Shown: positions 1 through 9,265 of the stretch, piece by piece | Layout: the number at the start of each line of letters is the position of its first letter | How positions within the stretch are numbered: the stretch's first letter is position 1 | Assembly (NCBI RefSeq): GCF_002277955.1 | Contig: NZ_CP018477.1 | Location: 3,183,206-3,247,205, forward strand | Source of the DNA: Thermogutta terrifontis | GTDB taxonomy: Bacteria; Planctomycetota; Planctomycetia; Pirellulales; Thermoguttaceae | Reading direction: 5' to 3' | Length of the DNA stretch: 64,000 nt | Notes under the pieces: model-generated | What the model was told of the DNA's origin: nothing | Databases searched by the model: none | The model's input: only the letters and a program-made list of their open reading frames with translations | Position numbers and translations under genes: made by a program

Positions 1-1371
1 TCCAAGAAAGCCCGCGGTGGGTCCTTGCCCGGACTCAGTTTCTTCAGATGTTTTCAGCCGATTGTGTTGACCCGTTGCCTCACTTGGGGGGGTAGGCGTT
101 CTACTGGGTGACATGGGCGGGGCCAGGATCACTGAGAAGGCGAGGCTTCCCTGCCCGGTCCACCAACGGCGGCTGCCCCGTCCCCTTCCCGCTGTTTGAT
201 GCTCGGCCGCCACGAGAAATGGCAGTGGGAGATCGGGGCGTAGAATAAGTGTCTTGGCCCAATTGTTTGTAGAGTCTATTGTTTGCCAAACTTCACCATC
301 TTGAACAAAAGTTTCTCGGATGACTCTAGCAAGGTCCAATGGTGGTGGGCAACTCTCTTGCATTGGTCGATTCCTTTCTCACGTTTGGTCTGGTACAACA
401 TTCTCGCCCCGCTTGGAACCCGCTTGGAAGTCGGAAATCCGTGCTTACGGCTTCTCAGGTTCCGCCCTTCCTCCGATCGGGATCGTACGCCTTCGCCGAA
501 ACCCGAAGAACAAGCGTCCGCGGATCATCCCTCCTGGAAAAATGGACCTGACAAGCAGGTCCCTCCCAGGGGGGCACGCCTGTCGTGCCCGGTCTGTGTG
601 GAGAAGCCCGTTACAGGCTGTGAAACTGCGCAAGCGTTAAAACGCTCATGCAAGATGACGGTCTGCGCGGAGTGAGCATTACAAGCCCACAAAACGCCGT
701 TCCGAGGCATTTTTTCCTTCAAGGATCAGCTTGCTGTCTCTCAAATACACCTATTTCCAGCCTGCCTGCCCGACGCACCCACTGATTCTTCTCCTGTGAC
801 CTTTCCTGATTTGTCCAGTTTCAATCTCCTAACTCGCCTTCTGGACGAAAGCGTCTGCAACGCAAGGGGCTCCACCCTCTCTGCTGCCTGGGTTTTTGTC
901 TTCCACCACTGGCCTTCTGCTACCGCATGCTCTTCTTCCTCGCAGTTCCCGGGCCATGCTCGGATTTTCAATCTCCTCGAGCACGCTTCCGCCAGGAAAA
1001 CGAGTCGGAAAACCGTCCGCCGAGACGTGGTGGCTCCAGAAAACTGATTTTGCCAACCGGGCAGCTTGGAGAGTTATCCCCCAACGCGGCAATCGACACC
1101 AGACTCCACCGAGCGTCACTCGACACCGCGCTCCGCCACATGGGGGGTATTGACACTTCTCGGCAAGTGGCATACGCTCATCGTCGGCTTAAGGTGCTAA
1201 CATTTCTCGAGTGGTCGGCAAGGACTGATCTGCACTGTGCCTAACTTTTGTCACCCCGCTGAGCTTTCGCGTCGCCGGGAAACCAATTGCAATAATCGTG
1301 CACTGCCTGGAGCCGAGGGATAAGTATTAAGTGTACGTTTTACAACCTCGTGGCCATGGGGGAGGTGCGCT
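1..1371. other. Gene-free stretch with no recognisable gene
   Basis: Only short, mutually overlapping frames occur on both strands, and none has a recognisable domain or a convincing ribosome binding site. I see no tRNA or rRNA. The stretch holds two neighbouring hairpins (544-593) that recur near 36.7-36.8 kb. Its last bases form the leader of the next gene, with a GGGGGAGG Shine-Dalgarno at 1358-1365. It could be decayed DNA, but I found no gene remnant to prove it. Confidence 0.6.
544..593. repeat. Paired hairpin repeat, copy A
   Basis: There are two adjacent stem-loops. The first (544-562) has a 7-bp stem GGACCTG/CAGGTCC around the loop ACAAG and is followed by CTCC. The second (572-590) has a 7-bp stem GGGCACG/CGTGCCC around the loop CCTGT and is followed by GGT. 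Both recur, in reversed order, at 36732-36809, each matching at 20 of 23 positions. This looks like a dispersed small structured repeat; its function is unknown. Confidence 0.6.
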
Positions 1372-2440
1372 ATGAAATGGTTTAGCCATCTCGTGTGCTG
1401 GTTGGGGAAGCAGGCGGGGCTGGTTCTGCTGCTCGCCTTGGTGACGTTTGGAATCGCTGCCGGCCAACCGCCGGAGGATCGCTGGGAACGGCTGGGCCGT
1501 GTTGCGGCCGCCCATGCACGTCACAGCGACGCCCTTATGGAGTTACCTGACGTGGTGGGAGTCGGTATCGGGGTCGACGCCAAGAACAATCCTGTGCTGA
1601 AGGTCTTTACCAAGCACGGCCGGCCTGCTGGAGTCCCGCGGAAGCTCGATGGGGCCGACGTGGAAATTGTTCCAACCGGAGAATTCCATGCCCTTGCTCC
1701 CGCTGCACCGGCCGCTGTGAAACCATCGGCGACTAAACCCTCGGTCGATAAGCCCCCGACCGTAACGTTCGTCTCCCCGCAGCACGGAGAAACCGTGGTG
1801 GGAGAGGTAACGCTCCAAGTCAACGCCACGGATGACAAGGGTGTTACGAAGGTCGAATTCTACTATCAGCAGTACGATGCGTACTATAGCGGTAAAGTTC
1901 CACAACTGCTCGCTACGGATACGAACGGCGGCGATGGCTGGTCGTGTACATGGAATACGACCGCAGTACCGGACGAACGTTACATCCTCTGGGCAGTTGC
2001 CTACGATACCAAGGGGCAAACAGCCAGCCACAACGTGACGATCGCAATCGACAATACGCGTGGTGAGCCACCGGCGTACTCTCCAGATCGGTTTGAAGAC
2101 TCTGCGGTGTCGCCGATCGGTGTGTCGGTGGGCAATCAGTATGAAGCGTCGGCCGGGACAATCGGCTGCCGTCTCAAGGATTCTTCCGGTAGGCTTTTTA
2201 TTTTGAGCAACAACCACGTGCTCGCGCTGGAGAATACCGCCCCTCTGAACAGTTGGATTCTTCAACCAGGCTTGTATGACATGCCCGCTGGTACATTTCC
2301 TTATGCCTGGCAAATTGTGGGCACACTGACTGCCTACGTGCCCATCACGTTTTCGCGATTCGCCAGCAATAAGGTTGATGCGGCCATTGCCGAAGTCAAA
2401 CGGTGGGGATTGGATGGTGAAACTCCGCTGGTAGCCACTA
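1372..2440 (+). pseudogene. Exported trypsin-fold serine protease, 5' part, interrupted by IS630
   Basis: This is the N-terminal 356 codons of an exported protease whose 3' part lies at 3712-4175. A GGGGGAGG Shine-Dalgarno sits 6 bases before the ATG. Residues 1-31 look like a signal peptide. About 127-228 resemble an Ig-like beta-sandwich of the kind found in bacterial secreted enzymes. From about 258 the trypsin-like domain begins: NNHVLAL supplies the likely catalytic His282 and NKVDAAIAE the likely Asp336. The frame runs 38 bases into the insertion sequence and stops at 2478, so the present product lacks the nucleophile serine. Joining base 2440 to 3712 restores one uninterrupted 510-residue frame. 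The fold resembles Nal1-like/trypsin-like peptidases (established family; assignment from motifs only). The substrate is unknown. Confidence 0.8.
2439..2440. repeat. TA target-site duplication, left
   Basis: TA dinucleotide directly outside the left inverted repeat; its partner is at 3710-3711. A duplicated TA is the hallmark of IS630/Tc1-type insertion. Removing the element plus one TA restores the host reading frame. Confidence 0.85.
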
Positions 2441-2468
2441 GTGCCCCTTCCGGTTCGGGAGTTTCGCG
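2441..2468 (+). repeat. Left terminal inverted repeat of the IS630 element
   Basis: Matches the reverse complement of 3682-3709 in three blocks: GTGCCC, TTCCGGT and AGTTTCGCG. One mismatch and a five-base divergent core separate the blocks. This is the expected transposase binding end. Confidence 0.85.
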
Positions 2469-2576
2469 TTTTTGGTAGGGGCAAGAATTGGTCTTGGAGA
2501 ATTCGGGGAGTTTAGACAAAAAGGGTCTCCACGTCGCGTGGTTCAAAAAGACTCTCAATGACGTGGAGACCGGAAA

Positions 2577-3677
2577 ATGGACAAGGTTCATGTTCGCCCG
2601 ATCACCTGCTACGAGCGACAAGAGCTCCATAGAATGAAACGACAATTGTCTAATCATGTCAATAGCCGTCATGCGCGGATTGTGCTGCTCTCCGCCGGCG
2701 GGGTTCGCAACCGCGAAATTGCCCAGCGGGTCGACTGCACGCCGCAGTGGGTGCGACGGATCATTCACCGCTTTAACCAAGGCGGGCTGGAGGCGATCAG
2801 TTGGCATCCGTACTACCAGGCTGGTGGCAGCCCACGCAAATTCCTCGCCGAGGTGGTCGAGCAGATCGTCGAGGTGGCCCTTTCCTCGCCGAAGGCCTTG
2901 ATCGGGATGACACAATGGTCGCTGAGCAAGTTGCGGGAGTATCTGGTGAGCCAGAAGATCGTTGCGTACATCAGCTTGGAGTGGCTGCGCACGTTGCTGA
3001 AGCGTTGTGGCATTCGCTGGCGGCGGACCAAGACGTGGAAGGAGTCAACGGACCCGGAGTTTTGGCCTAAATACCGGCGAATTCGCCGACTTTACCAGCG
3101 TCGGCCGGCGGTGGGTCGGCGGATTTGCGTCGATGAGTTTGGCCCCCTGAATCTCCAGCCACGCCATGGCCGTTGCCTGGCCAAAGCGGGGACCAAGCGG
3201 GTCGAGCGTTTGCGAGCCACCTACCGCCGCACCAGTGGAGTTCGCCATTTCCTGGCGGCCTACGACCTGGAAACGGGCACGTTGTTGGGCCGGTTCTACA
3301 GCCGGAAAACCTGGATCGAGTTCTTGCGATTTCTCCGGTGGCTCCGGCGGCGTTACCCGCAGAGCGAAACGTTACACATCGTGATGGACAACTACAGTCC
3401 CCATCTGAAGGAAGAGGTCTGGGCATGGGCCCGGGCGAACAATGTGAAGTTTTACCTTACCCCGTCCAATGCGTCATGGCTGAATCGGATCGAGTGCCAG
3501 TTCACGGGACTGAAGAAGTTTGCCCTGGACAATAGCGACTATCGGAGTCATGAAGAACAGGAGCAAGCTATCCGGAGGTATTTGGCTTGGCGCAACGGCC
3601 GCCGTGCGATAGCCGTCGAGCCTTGGCGATCCTCCCTCCGAAGAAACGCCCCATCCACCTGCCGCGCAGCAGCCTAA
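2577..3677 (+). CDS. IS630-family transposase
   Basis: A 366-residue DDE transposase that would cut and join the element at TA dinucleotides. The N-terminal 75 residues form a helix-turn-helix region (RNREIAQRVDCTPQWVRRII) that should bind the inverted repeats. The catalytic domain shows Asp186 in VDEFG, Asp271 in HIVMDNYSPH and Glu306 in SWLNRIE. The last two are spaced D34E, as usual for IS630/Tc1 enzymes. No frameshift or internal stop is visible, so it may be active. The start ATG lies 108 bases inside the left repeat, and the stop falls just before the right repeat. It is the only gene of the element. Confidence 0.93.
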   Translation: MDKVHVRPITCYERQELHRMKRQLSNHVNSRHARIVLLSAGGVRNREIAQRVDCTPQWVRRIIHRFNQGGLEAISWHPYYQAGGSPRKFLAEVVEQIVEVALSSPKALIGMTQWSLSKLREYLVSQKIVAYISLEWLRTLLKRCGIRWRRTKTWKESTDPEFWPKYRRIRRLYQRRPAVGRRICVDEFGPLNLQPRHGRCLAKAGTKRVERLRATYRRTSGVRHFLAAYDLETGTLLGRFYSRKTWIEFLRFLRWLRRRYPQSETLHIVMDNYSPHLKEEVWAWARANNVKFYLTPSNASWLNRIECQFTGLKKFALDNSDYRSHEEQEQAIRRYLAWRNGRRAIAVEPWRSSLRRNAPSTCRAAA

Positions 3678-3681
3678 CACG

Positions 3682-3709
3682 CGCGAAACTGTTCGACCGG
3701 AAAGGGCAC
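3682..3709 (-). repeat. Right terminal inverted repeat of the IS630 element
   Basis: Inverted partner of 2441-2468, ending GGGCAC immediately before the right TA copy at 3710-3711. Confidence 0.85.
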
Positions 3710-3711
3710 TA

Positions 3712-4175
3712 GTACACCCCAAGACGGCTACGGTACGCCCAGCGTGGATTACATCAGCAACGAGGATCTGGCTACTTTGTTTGCAGTTTCGCAGATTTCG
3801 CAGACTCCCTTTCCCGTCCAGAAATACGGTCGCACCACAGGGTGGACCATGGGCACGATCACCAGCATCAACACGACAATCCTTGTGTCCTACAGCCGTG
3901 GCACCGCTCGGTTTGTGAACCAAATTGTGGTCCAAAGTCCGAGTGCCTTTATCCTTCCGGGCGACTCGGGTTCGCTGCTGGTGACACAAGAAGCCACACT
4001 GTCGGAGTCGGAGGGAGTCCTATTGGATGCCAACAGGCCGGTGGGACTGCTCTTCGCGGGGAACTCCGACGGAACGTATGCCGTGGCCAATCGGATCGAA
4101 GACGTGCTTCAGGCACTGAGCTCTCGACTCGGTTCTAACGTGACAATCGATGGGGAATACGGCCAATGGAAATAA
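3712..4175 (+). pseudogene. Exported trypsin-fold serine protease, 3' part, separated by IS630
   Basis: Continuation of the protease at 1372-2440. Rejoined across the insertion, this segment follows in frame from codon 357 and encodes the second half of the trypsin-like domain. It includes ILPGDSGSLLV, which carries the likely nucleophile Ser442 of the reconstructed 510-residue protein. It has no start or ribosome binding site of its own, although an in-frame ATG exists at 3744. It is probably not translated as a useful product while the element is present. The stop at 4173-4175 is followed by no clear terminator. Confidence 0.8.
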
Positions 4176-4881
4176 AAATGGCCAACGGTTTTGAAAGCCC
4201 GCAAGCGGTGCAGACGTTTCGCTGAGCCGTGAAAAAATCTTTCTGGATTTGACTGGCGGGACGAAAAGCCCGGCCCGATGTCGTCCTGCCGCCTCTGACC
4301 AGAGACGCTGATCTCCAGGGCTGGTGGCGCGCGATTACGGCCGATTTCGACACGTCATTCGTACCGCTCCACGGAAGTTTGCGCTGGCCGAGCTGAAAAG
4401 CGTTCAAGGCTCAAAAGCGAGTGGCCCGTACTGAGCGCGGCAGTCGGCAAAGTGTGGAATTCGGCCCGGACGGTCCTTACCGTATCTCCTTCACTGCGAA
4501 TGTTCCAGGGGTAGGTTGGGCTTTCTGCGGAAAGCACAGAGGTCCCCGCGATTGGGCACCGGCAGGGCACTCGGCAGAACGAGCTGCGGGGCACGTCACG
4601 TTTTTCCCGGAGCAGGATTCCGCACCTTTCCGGCGATGTAGTCGCCATTCCCCGAAGTTAAACTGTGCACTCTTCCAGGCTTGGTTTGATCGTGCGGGAA
4701 CTGCCGGTGGGGGCTTTTTTTCGCATGGCTGGCTTGCACTCGACCGATGCATGCCGAAGGGGCCCGGGCGTGTTGTGCGCTGACATTATTTTCGTCATCT
4801 ATTCCCTCGGAGCTGGGGCACGTGTGGAGTGCGGCAGAGTACGAGCGTAAGAATAGGTGAGGCAAGGTCCTCGGACACCCG
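4176..4881. other. Intergenic stretch without a recognisable gene
   Basis: About 700 bases between the broken protease and the next gene. Only short overlapping frames occur on both strands; none has a recognisable domain or ribosome binding site. No clear terminator or repeat seen. Confidence 0.55.
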
Positions 4882-5829
4882 ATGCCGAGATTGTACTCGT
4901 TGGTCTTACTACTGGGTGGGATCGCCGCGGCCTGGTTGGTCATTCCACGGCTTCAGCAATTTCGTCTGCCAACCGGCTGGCCAGGCGGCCAGAAGAAGCA
5001 GGAAGCGACTCCCGATCCGATGGTGCCGGAGCTTCCCCCGGCCAAGGTACAGAAGACGTTTCGCCTTGCCGTGTGGGATGTAACTCCGTTGGACATGGTC
5101 AAAGCCTCAGAGTCTGGCGTTCTGCGGGCGATTGCCGGGGTTGTTCGACAATTCGACATCACCGTGCTTCAGGGAGTGGACCTCCGTGAGCGGGCGGTGC
5201 TGGCAGCAGTTATGGATACTGTTCGGGAGGGAGATCAGTATTTCAGCTATGTGACGGTCCCCGAGCCCCTGCGGTTGGGACTGCCCAGGGGAAGCGTTAT
5301 CATCTTTGACCTGCGGGCGGTGGAAGTCGATCGCAGCACGGTTCGGATGATTGAGTCGCTGGGACCGCGTTTTCGACATGTCCCGCTGACGGCCGCCTTT
5401 AGGGCCAGGGGCGTGCCGCCGGAGCAGGCGTTCACCTTCTCCGTGGTCAGCGTCCATGTGGATCCATTTGCCGTCGAGGAGGAAATGTCACTGCTGGACG
5501 ATGTTTTCCGGGCAGTGCGGGATGATGGACGAGGGGAAGATGACGTCCTGCTGGCTGGTTTCTTCGCATGTGGAGACCGAGAGCTGAAAGTCGCCCTGCG
5601 AAACCCGGATGGGGTCTGTGTCAACCCGGGGTTTCCGACCAACATCGCGGGCACGGAAAGCAGTACCAATATCGCATTCGATGGACGAGCCACCATCGAG
5701 TACACGGGCCGATTTGGTGTCATTGACCTGATGCGGCAATATCGTTTGACTGCTGCCCAGGCGCAACAGGTGTCGCAGCACTTGCCCGTCTGGGCCGAGT
5801 TCAGCGTTTACGAAGGCGGTGCCCCATAA
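4882..5829 (+). CDS. Membrane-anchored endonuclease/exonuclease/phosphatase-fold protein, degenerate active site
   Basis: 315 residues with an N-terminal hydrophobic segment (about 5-20) that is either a signal peptide or an anchor. The rest has the layout of the DNase I-like endonuclease/exonuclease/phosphatase fold: strand FRLAVWDV (60-67), TVLQGVDLRE (94-103), VVSVHVDP with His192, VLLAGFFACG (222-231), STNIAFD and VSQHLPVWAEF (297-307). In active members these positions read QE, GD(F/x)N and SDH. Here the metal and catalytic acids appear replaced: Gly98 for Glu, Phe227 and Ala229 in the GDxN block, Gln299 for Asp. His192 and His300 remain. It may be a non-catalytic relative (inference). 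The start has no strong Shine-Dalgarno. It lies upstream of the HD protein on the same strand, 96 bases away. Confidence 0.6.
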   Translation: MPRLYSLVLLLGGIAAAWLVIPRLQQFRLPTGWPGGQKKQEATPDPMVPELPPAKVQKTFRLAVWDVTPLDMVKASESGVLRAIAGVVRQFDITVLQGVDLRERAVLAAVMDTVREGDQYFSYVTVPEPLRLGLPRGSVIIFDLRAVEVDRSTVRMIESLGPRFRHVPLTAAFRARGVPPEQAFTFSVVSVHVDPFAVEEEMSLLDDVFRAVRDDGRGEDDVLLAGFFACGDRELKVALRNPDGVCVNPGFPTNIAGTESSTNIAFDGRATIEYTGRFGVIDLMRQYRLTAAQAQQVSQHLPVWAEFSVYEGGAP

Positions 5830-5925
5830 CATTGCGGTTAAGAAGAACTGGCACCTTCGTCCACAATTGACATTCTTCCCTGTGGCGTCTGGTCGTTTTT
5901 GGTGAGCAGGAGCCTTTCGCACACA

Positions 5926-6498
5926 ATGCTGGAACTTACTCCCCGGTTCGACGAAGCCCTGCGGTTTGCCGTCAGTGTTCACAGGCATCAGGTTCGAAAT
6001 GTCACGGAAACGCCCTATGTGGGGCACTTGTTGCGGGTGTGCGGCCTGGTCCTGGAATATGGGGGAACGGAGGATGAGGCCATCGCAGGGCTGCTGCACG
6101 ACGCGCTGGAGGATCAAAACCGGCCTGGTTTGGTGGACGAAATTAAGCAGCGTTTTGGGCCGCAGGTCCTGGAAATTGTGCGGGAATGCAGCGACACAAC
6201 CCAGCGTCCCAAACCACCCTGGCGGGAAAGGAAGGAGCAGTTCCTGCGGCGACTGGCCGAGGCCAACGCGGCGGTGCGGCTCGTGGTGGCCGCGGATAAG
6301 TGGGACAACGTCAACAACCTCCTGGTGCTGCTGCGCCGGTTTGGGCCGGAAATCTGGCAGCACTTCCGTGGCGGGCGAGAGGGAACTCTATGGTATTATC
6401 GAGAAATCGTTTCGGTGCTTCGCCGGGCAAGCCAGAATCCGCTCATTCTTGATCTGGCCGAGAGGGTAGAGCAGCTCCATAAGCTTGCGAAAGCATAG
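5926..6498 (+). CDS. HD-domain metal-dependent phosphohydrolase (RelA/SpoT-type HD fold)
   Basis: 190 residues from the ATG at 5926. In-frame TTG 5899 and GTG 5902 upstream are possible, but AGGAG at 5908-5912 suits only the ATG, with a long spacer. The protein is a single HD domain. His34 in YVGHLLRV, the GLLHDALED block with His58-Asp59, and VVAADKWDNVNNL give the usual H...HD...D metal-binding set. Such stand-alone HD proteins resemble the (p)ppGpp hydrolase half of RelA/SpoT and small alarmone hydrolases. No synthetase domain is present, so a hydrolase for (p)ppGpp or another nucleotide is possible but unproven. It ends before a strong hairpin that separates it from the convergent pyrophosphatase gene. 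Confidence 0.78.
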   Translation: MLELTPRFDEALRFAVSVHRHQVRNVTETPYVGHLLRVCGLVLEYGGTEDEAIAGLLHDALEDQNRPGLVDEIKQRFGPQVLEIVRECSDTTQRPKPPWRERKEQFLRRLAEANAAVRLVVAADKWDNVNNLLVLLRRFGPEIWQHFRGGREGTLWYYREIVSVLRRASQNPLILDLAERVEQLHKLAKA

Positions 6499-6511
6499 CG
6501 CATCAAGAAGA

Positions 6512-6542
6512 CGTCGAGGCGGGTCGCAAACCCGCCTCGACG
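6512..6542. terminator. Perfect 13-bp hairpin between convergent genes
   Basis: CGTCGAGGCGGGT and ACCCGCCTCGACG pair perfectly around a 5-base loop. The hairpin lies between the ends of the HD gene (plus) and the pyrophosphatase gene (minus). There is no T-tract, so it is not a textbook intrinsic terminator. It could still stop or stabilise both transcripts. Confidence 0.5.
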
Positions 6543-6586
6543 GAGTTATTCAGCAACTCCGCTCCCAAGGGGAGCAACTCAGAATT

Positions 6587-9265
6587 TCAGAACCAGCCGA
6601 GGGCCGCCAGACTGTAGCGCACGGCCAGTCCTGCCACCACGACGCTCACCATGCTCATCAGTTTGATGAGAATGTTGAGGCTGGGACCGCTGGTGTCTTT
6701 GAACGGGTCACCCACAGTATCACCCACGACGGCCGCTTTGTGGGCATCAGTGCCTTTGCCGCCGTACGCACCTCGTTCGATGTGCTTCTTGGCGTTATCC
6801 CAGGCACCACCGGCATTCGCCATGAAGACGGCGATGCAGAACCCGGAGGCGAGCGCCCCCATAAGCAGGCCAAGAACACCAGTCACGCCCAGAATCAGCG
6901 CAACCAGCACCGGGGTCACCAAACCGAGCAGCGAGGGCAGGATCATTTCCTTTTGAGCGGCCTGGGTGCTGATCCGGACGGGTGTCGCATAGTCCGGTTT
7001 TTCGGTGCCCTCCATGATGCCCGGCTTTTCTCGGAACTGGCGGCGGACCTCCTCCACCATACGGTAGGCGGCCCGACCCACAGCCTTCATTGTGAGGGAC
7101 GAGAACAGGAAGGGCAGCATGGCCCCGATGAGCACCCCCACGAGGACCGTGGGGTTCATCAGGTGGGCTTCATAGTAATTGGCGAAGTCCGGCATGGTTG
7201 CCCGATCGATGCGGATCAGCGGCGCCTTGGTCTTGGCGAACTGCAACCGTTCGCGTTTGATGCCTTTCACCTCGTCCGTGAACTTTTCCAGGATTCCGTC
7301 GGGCACCTTCTGTGGGCCTTTTGACGCATCTAGTTTGGACCATTCTTCGGCGACTGCGGGGTCAATGATATCGTTGCCGAAGGCCAGATAGCCGTAAATG
7401 ATGTTCTTACCGCTGCGATCTTTTTGGGGCGTCACTTCGGCAACGAACTTGTCGGACAATTTATAGAGGCCTGGTTCAGCCTGGACGAGGGCCGAGTGCG
7501 CCCAGCGATCGAAGCCCACGCGAACCTCCTCCACGTAGGCTGCGAGCAGAGCAAGGGCGGTGAGAGCGGCGGAACCAATGGCAAACCCTTTACCGGTCGC
7601 CGCGGTTGTATTTCCGAGGCTATCCAACGCGTCGGTACGCTGACGGACCTCGGGCTCCAGATGCGACATCTCAGCGTTACCACCGGCGTTGTCGGCGATG
7701 GGGCCGTATGCGTCGGTAGCCAGCGTGATACCCAGCGTGCTGAGCATCCCAACTGCTGCAATACCCACACCGTAAAGTCCCATCGCGAACCAGCTCAGAT
7801 CATTGAAGTGGAACTGAGCAGCGAAGCCAAAGGCCAGGATGGTGGCGATACCCACCACGATCACCGGGAACCATGTGCTTTTCATCCCTTCGGCAAAACC
7901 GGCGATGATCACCGTGGCCGGACCCGTCTGAGCCTGGCTGGCAATGAATTTCGTCGGTTGGTATTCGTCGCTGGTGGAATACTCCGTCCATTTTCCGATA
8001 AGCCAGCCCGCCACCAGACCGACGATAACGCTCAGCGAGACAGTCCAGAAGTCGGGCAGGAGCAGGTACGTGAACACGAAGGTAGCCACCGCTATAAGGG
8101 CGGTGGAGAGGTTGATGCCACGTCCAAGGGCCTTCAGCAGCGTCTTCTGGCTGGCATCTTCTTCCGATCGCACCGCGTAAATCCCGATCACGGAAAGAGC
8201 AATACCCACGCCTGCCAAGACAATGGGTAGGAAAAGTGCCGCGAGCTGATAGTTCAGCTTGGCTGTTTCCAGAGCGAGAGCACCTTTTTGCACCTGCTCC
8301 AAAATCCGCTGGGGCAGTAACTCGCCGGTTGCGAACGCGGCAACCCCGAGGGCGGCCGTCGCCAAAATCGAACCGCAGTAGGATTCATACAGGTCGGCCC
8401 CCATACCTGCCACGTCGCCCACATTGTCACCCACGTTGTCGGCGATCACGGCAGGGTTACGTGGGTCGTCCTCGGGAATACCTTTTTCCACTTTACCGAC
8501 CAGGTCGGCCCCCACGTCGGCGGCCTTGGTGAAGATACCACCACCGACACGGGCAAACAGCGCCTGGCTGCTGGCTCCCATGCCGAAGCACAGCATGGTG
8601 ACGGTGATCTGTTCCAGAGTCATGTGGTAGCCGAGGATTCCGATAACCCAGTAGAGAATCGCAAACCACAGGCAGATATCCAGCAGGCCGAGGCCAACCA
8701 CCGTCAGCCCCATCACTGCACCGCTACGGAATGCTACCCGCAAACCGTCGTTGAGCGACTTGCGGCACCCCTGGGCCGTCCGGCTGCTCGCCAGCGTCGC
8801 CGTCTTCATTCCCAAATAACCGGCCAAGCCGGAAAAGAAACCGCCGGTGAGGAATGCGAACGGCACCCAGCGGCTTTGGGCATGAAGCCCGAACGCGGCG
8901 ATCGCGAGCAGGATCACGATGACCACGAAGAACCCCGCCACCACCGTGTACTGCTGTTTCAGGTAGGCGTTGGCCCCTTCCCGCACGTAACTGGCGATTT
9001 CCTCCATCCGCTCATTACCTTTTTCCGAGTTGAGCATTTCCTGGAAGAAGCGCCAGGCAAAATACAGGCCGCATATCGCGCCTGCCAGGCCGATGAGCCA
9101 GAAGATGAACACTCCAATTTGAGCGCCCATCGATGCACCGGCCGGAGCAGAAGTGGCTTCTTCCGCCCAAGCGGGAGTAGCCACGGCGGCGACTCCCAGC
9201 AATCCAATGGCTTTTGCCAGGCCTTTTGCCGTTGACAAAAGCAATCTCCTCATGCGTGTTTCCAT
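6587..9265 (-). CDS. hppA: Membrane-bound ion-pumping pyrophosphatase, probably K+-dependent
   Basis: 892 residues from the ATG at 9265. That start has GAGAGAGG 7 bases upstream; the longer GTG frame from 9301 lacks one. It hydrolyses pyrophosphate and pumps H+ or Na+ out of the cytoplasm. A signal-like leader ending PAWA precedes about 16 membrane segments. The family signatures are clear: DVGADLVGKVEKG (about 250-262), DNVGDNVGD (276-284) and GNTTAATGKG (551-560). Ala in that last motif, where K+-independent enzymes have Lys, predicts K+ dependence (established rule; applied by eye). The ion pumped cannot be told. A segment of about 120 residues (about 580-701) between LLAAYVEE and NPTVLVGVLIGAM is far longer than the usual loop and explains the unusual length. 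Confidence 0.93.
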   Translation of the reverse strand: METRMRRLLLSTAKGLAKAIGLLGVAAVATPAWAEEATSAPAGASMGAQIGVFIFWLIGLAGAICGLYFAWRFFQEMLNSEKGNERMEEIASYVREGANAYLKQQYTVVAGFFVVIVILLAIAAFGLHAQSRWVPFAFLTGGFFSGLAGYLGMKTATLASSRTAQGCRKSLNDGLRVAFRSGAVMGLTVVGLGLLDICLWFAILYWVIGILGYHMTLEQITVTMLCFGMGASSQALFARVGGGIFTKAADVGADLVGKVEKGIPEDDPRNPAVIADNVGDNVGDVAGMGADLYESYCGSILATAALGVAAFATGELLPQRILEQVQKGALALETAKLNYQLAALFLPIVLAGVGIALSVIGIYAVRSEEDASQKTLLKALGRGINLSTALIAVATFVFTYLLLPDFWTVSLSVIVGLVAGWLIGKWTEYSTSDEYQPTKFIASQAQTGPATVIIAGFAEGMKSTWFPVIVVGIATILAFGFAAQFHFNDLSWFAMGLYGVGIAAVGMLSTLGITLATDAYGPIADNAGGNAEMSHLEPEVRQRTDALDSLGNTTAATGKGFAIGSAALTALALLAAYVEEVRVGFDRWAHSALVQAEPGLYKLSDKFVAEVTPQKDRSGKNIIYGYLAFGNDIIDPAVAEEWSKLDASKGPQKVPDGILEKFTDEVKGIKRERLQFAKTKAPLIRIDRATMPDFANYYEAHLMNPTVLVGVLIGAMLPFLFSSLTMKAVGRAAYRMVEEVRRQFREKPGIMEGTEKPDYATPVRISTQAAQKEMILPSLLGLVTPVLVALILGVTGVLGLLMGALASGFCIAVFMANAGGAWDNAKKHIERGAYGGKGTDAHKAAVVGDTVGDPFKDTSGPSLNILIKLMSMVSVVVAGLAVRYSLAALGWF

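Larger units (their letters stand above)
2441..3709 (+). mobile_element. IS630-family insertion sequence, complete
   Basis: A 1269-bp element with 28-bp imperfect inverted repeats (2441-2468 and 3682-3709, 22 of 28 positions matching), both ends starting GTGCCC. It is flanked by a TA duplication and holds one intact DDE transposase gene. It sits inside a protease gene in the same orientation. Intact ends, an intact transposase and the exactly restorable host frame suggest a recent insertion (inference). Confidence 0.92.

Noticed and set aside
283-1244. Several short frames in the left gene-free stretch
   Set aside because: They overlap each other on both strands, lack ribosome binding sites and recognisable domains, and read as Arg/Ser/Pro-rich noise.
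6485-7324. 279-codon plus-strand open frame
   Set aside because: It overlaps the pyrophosphatase gene antisense, has unusual His/Gln-rich composition and no domain.
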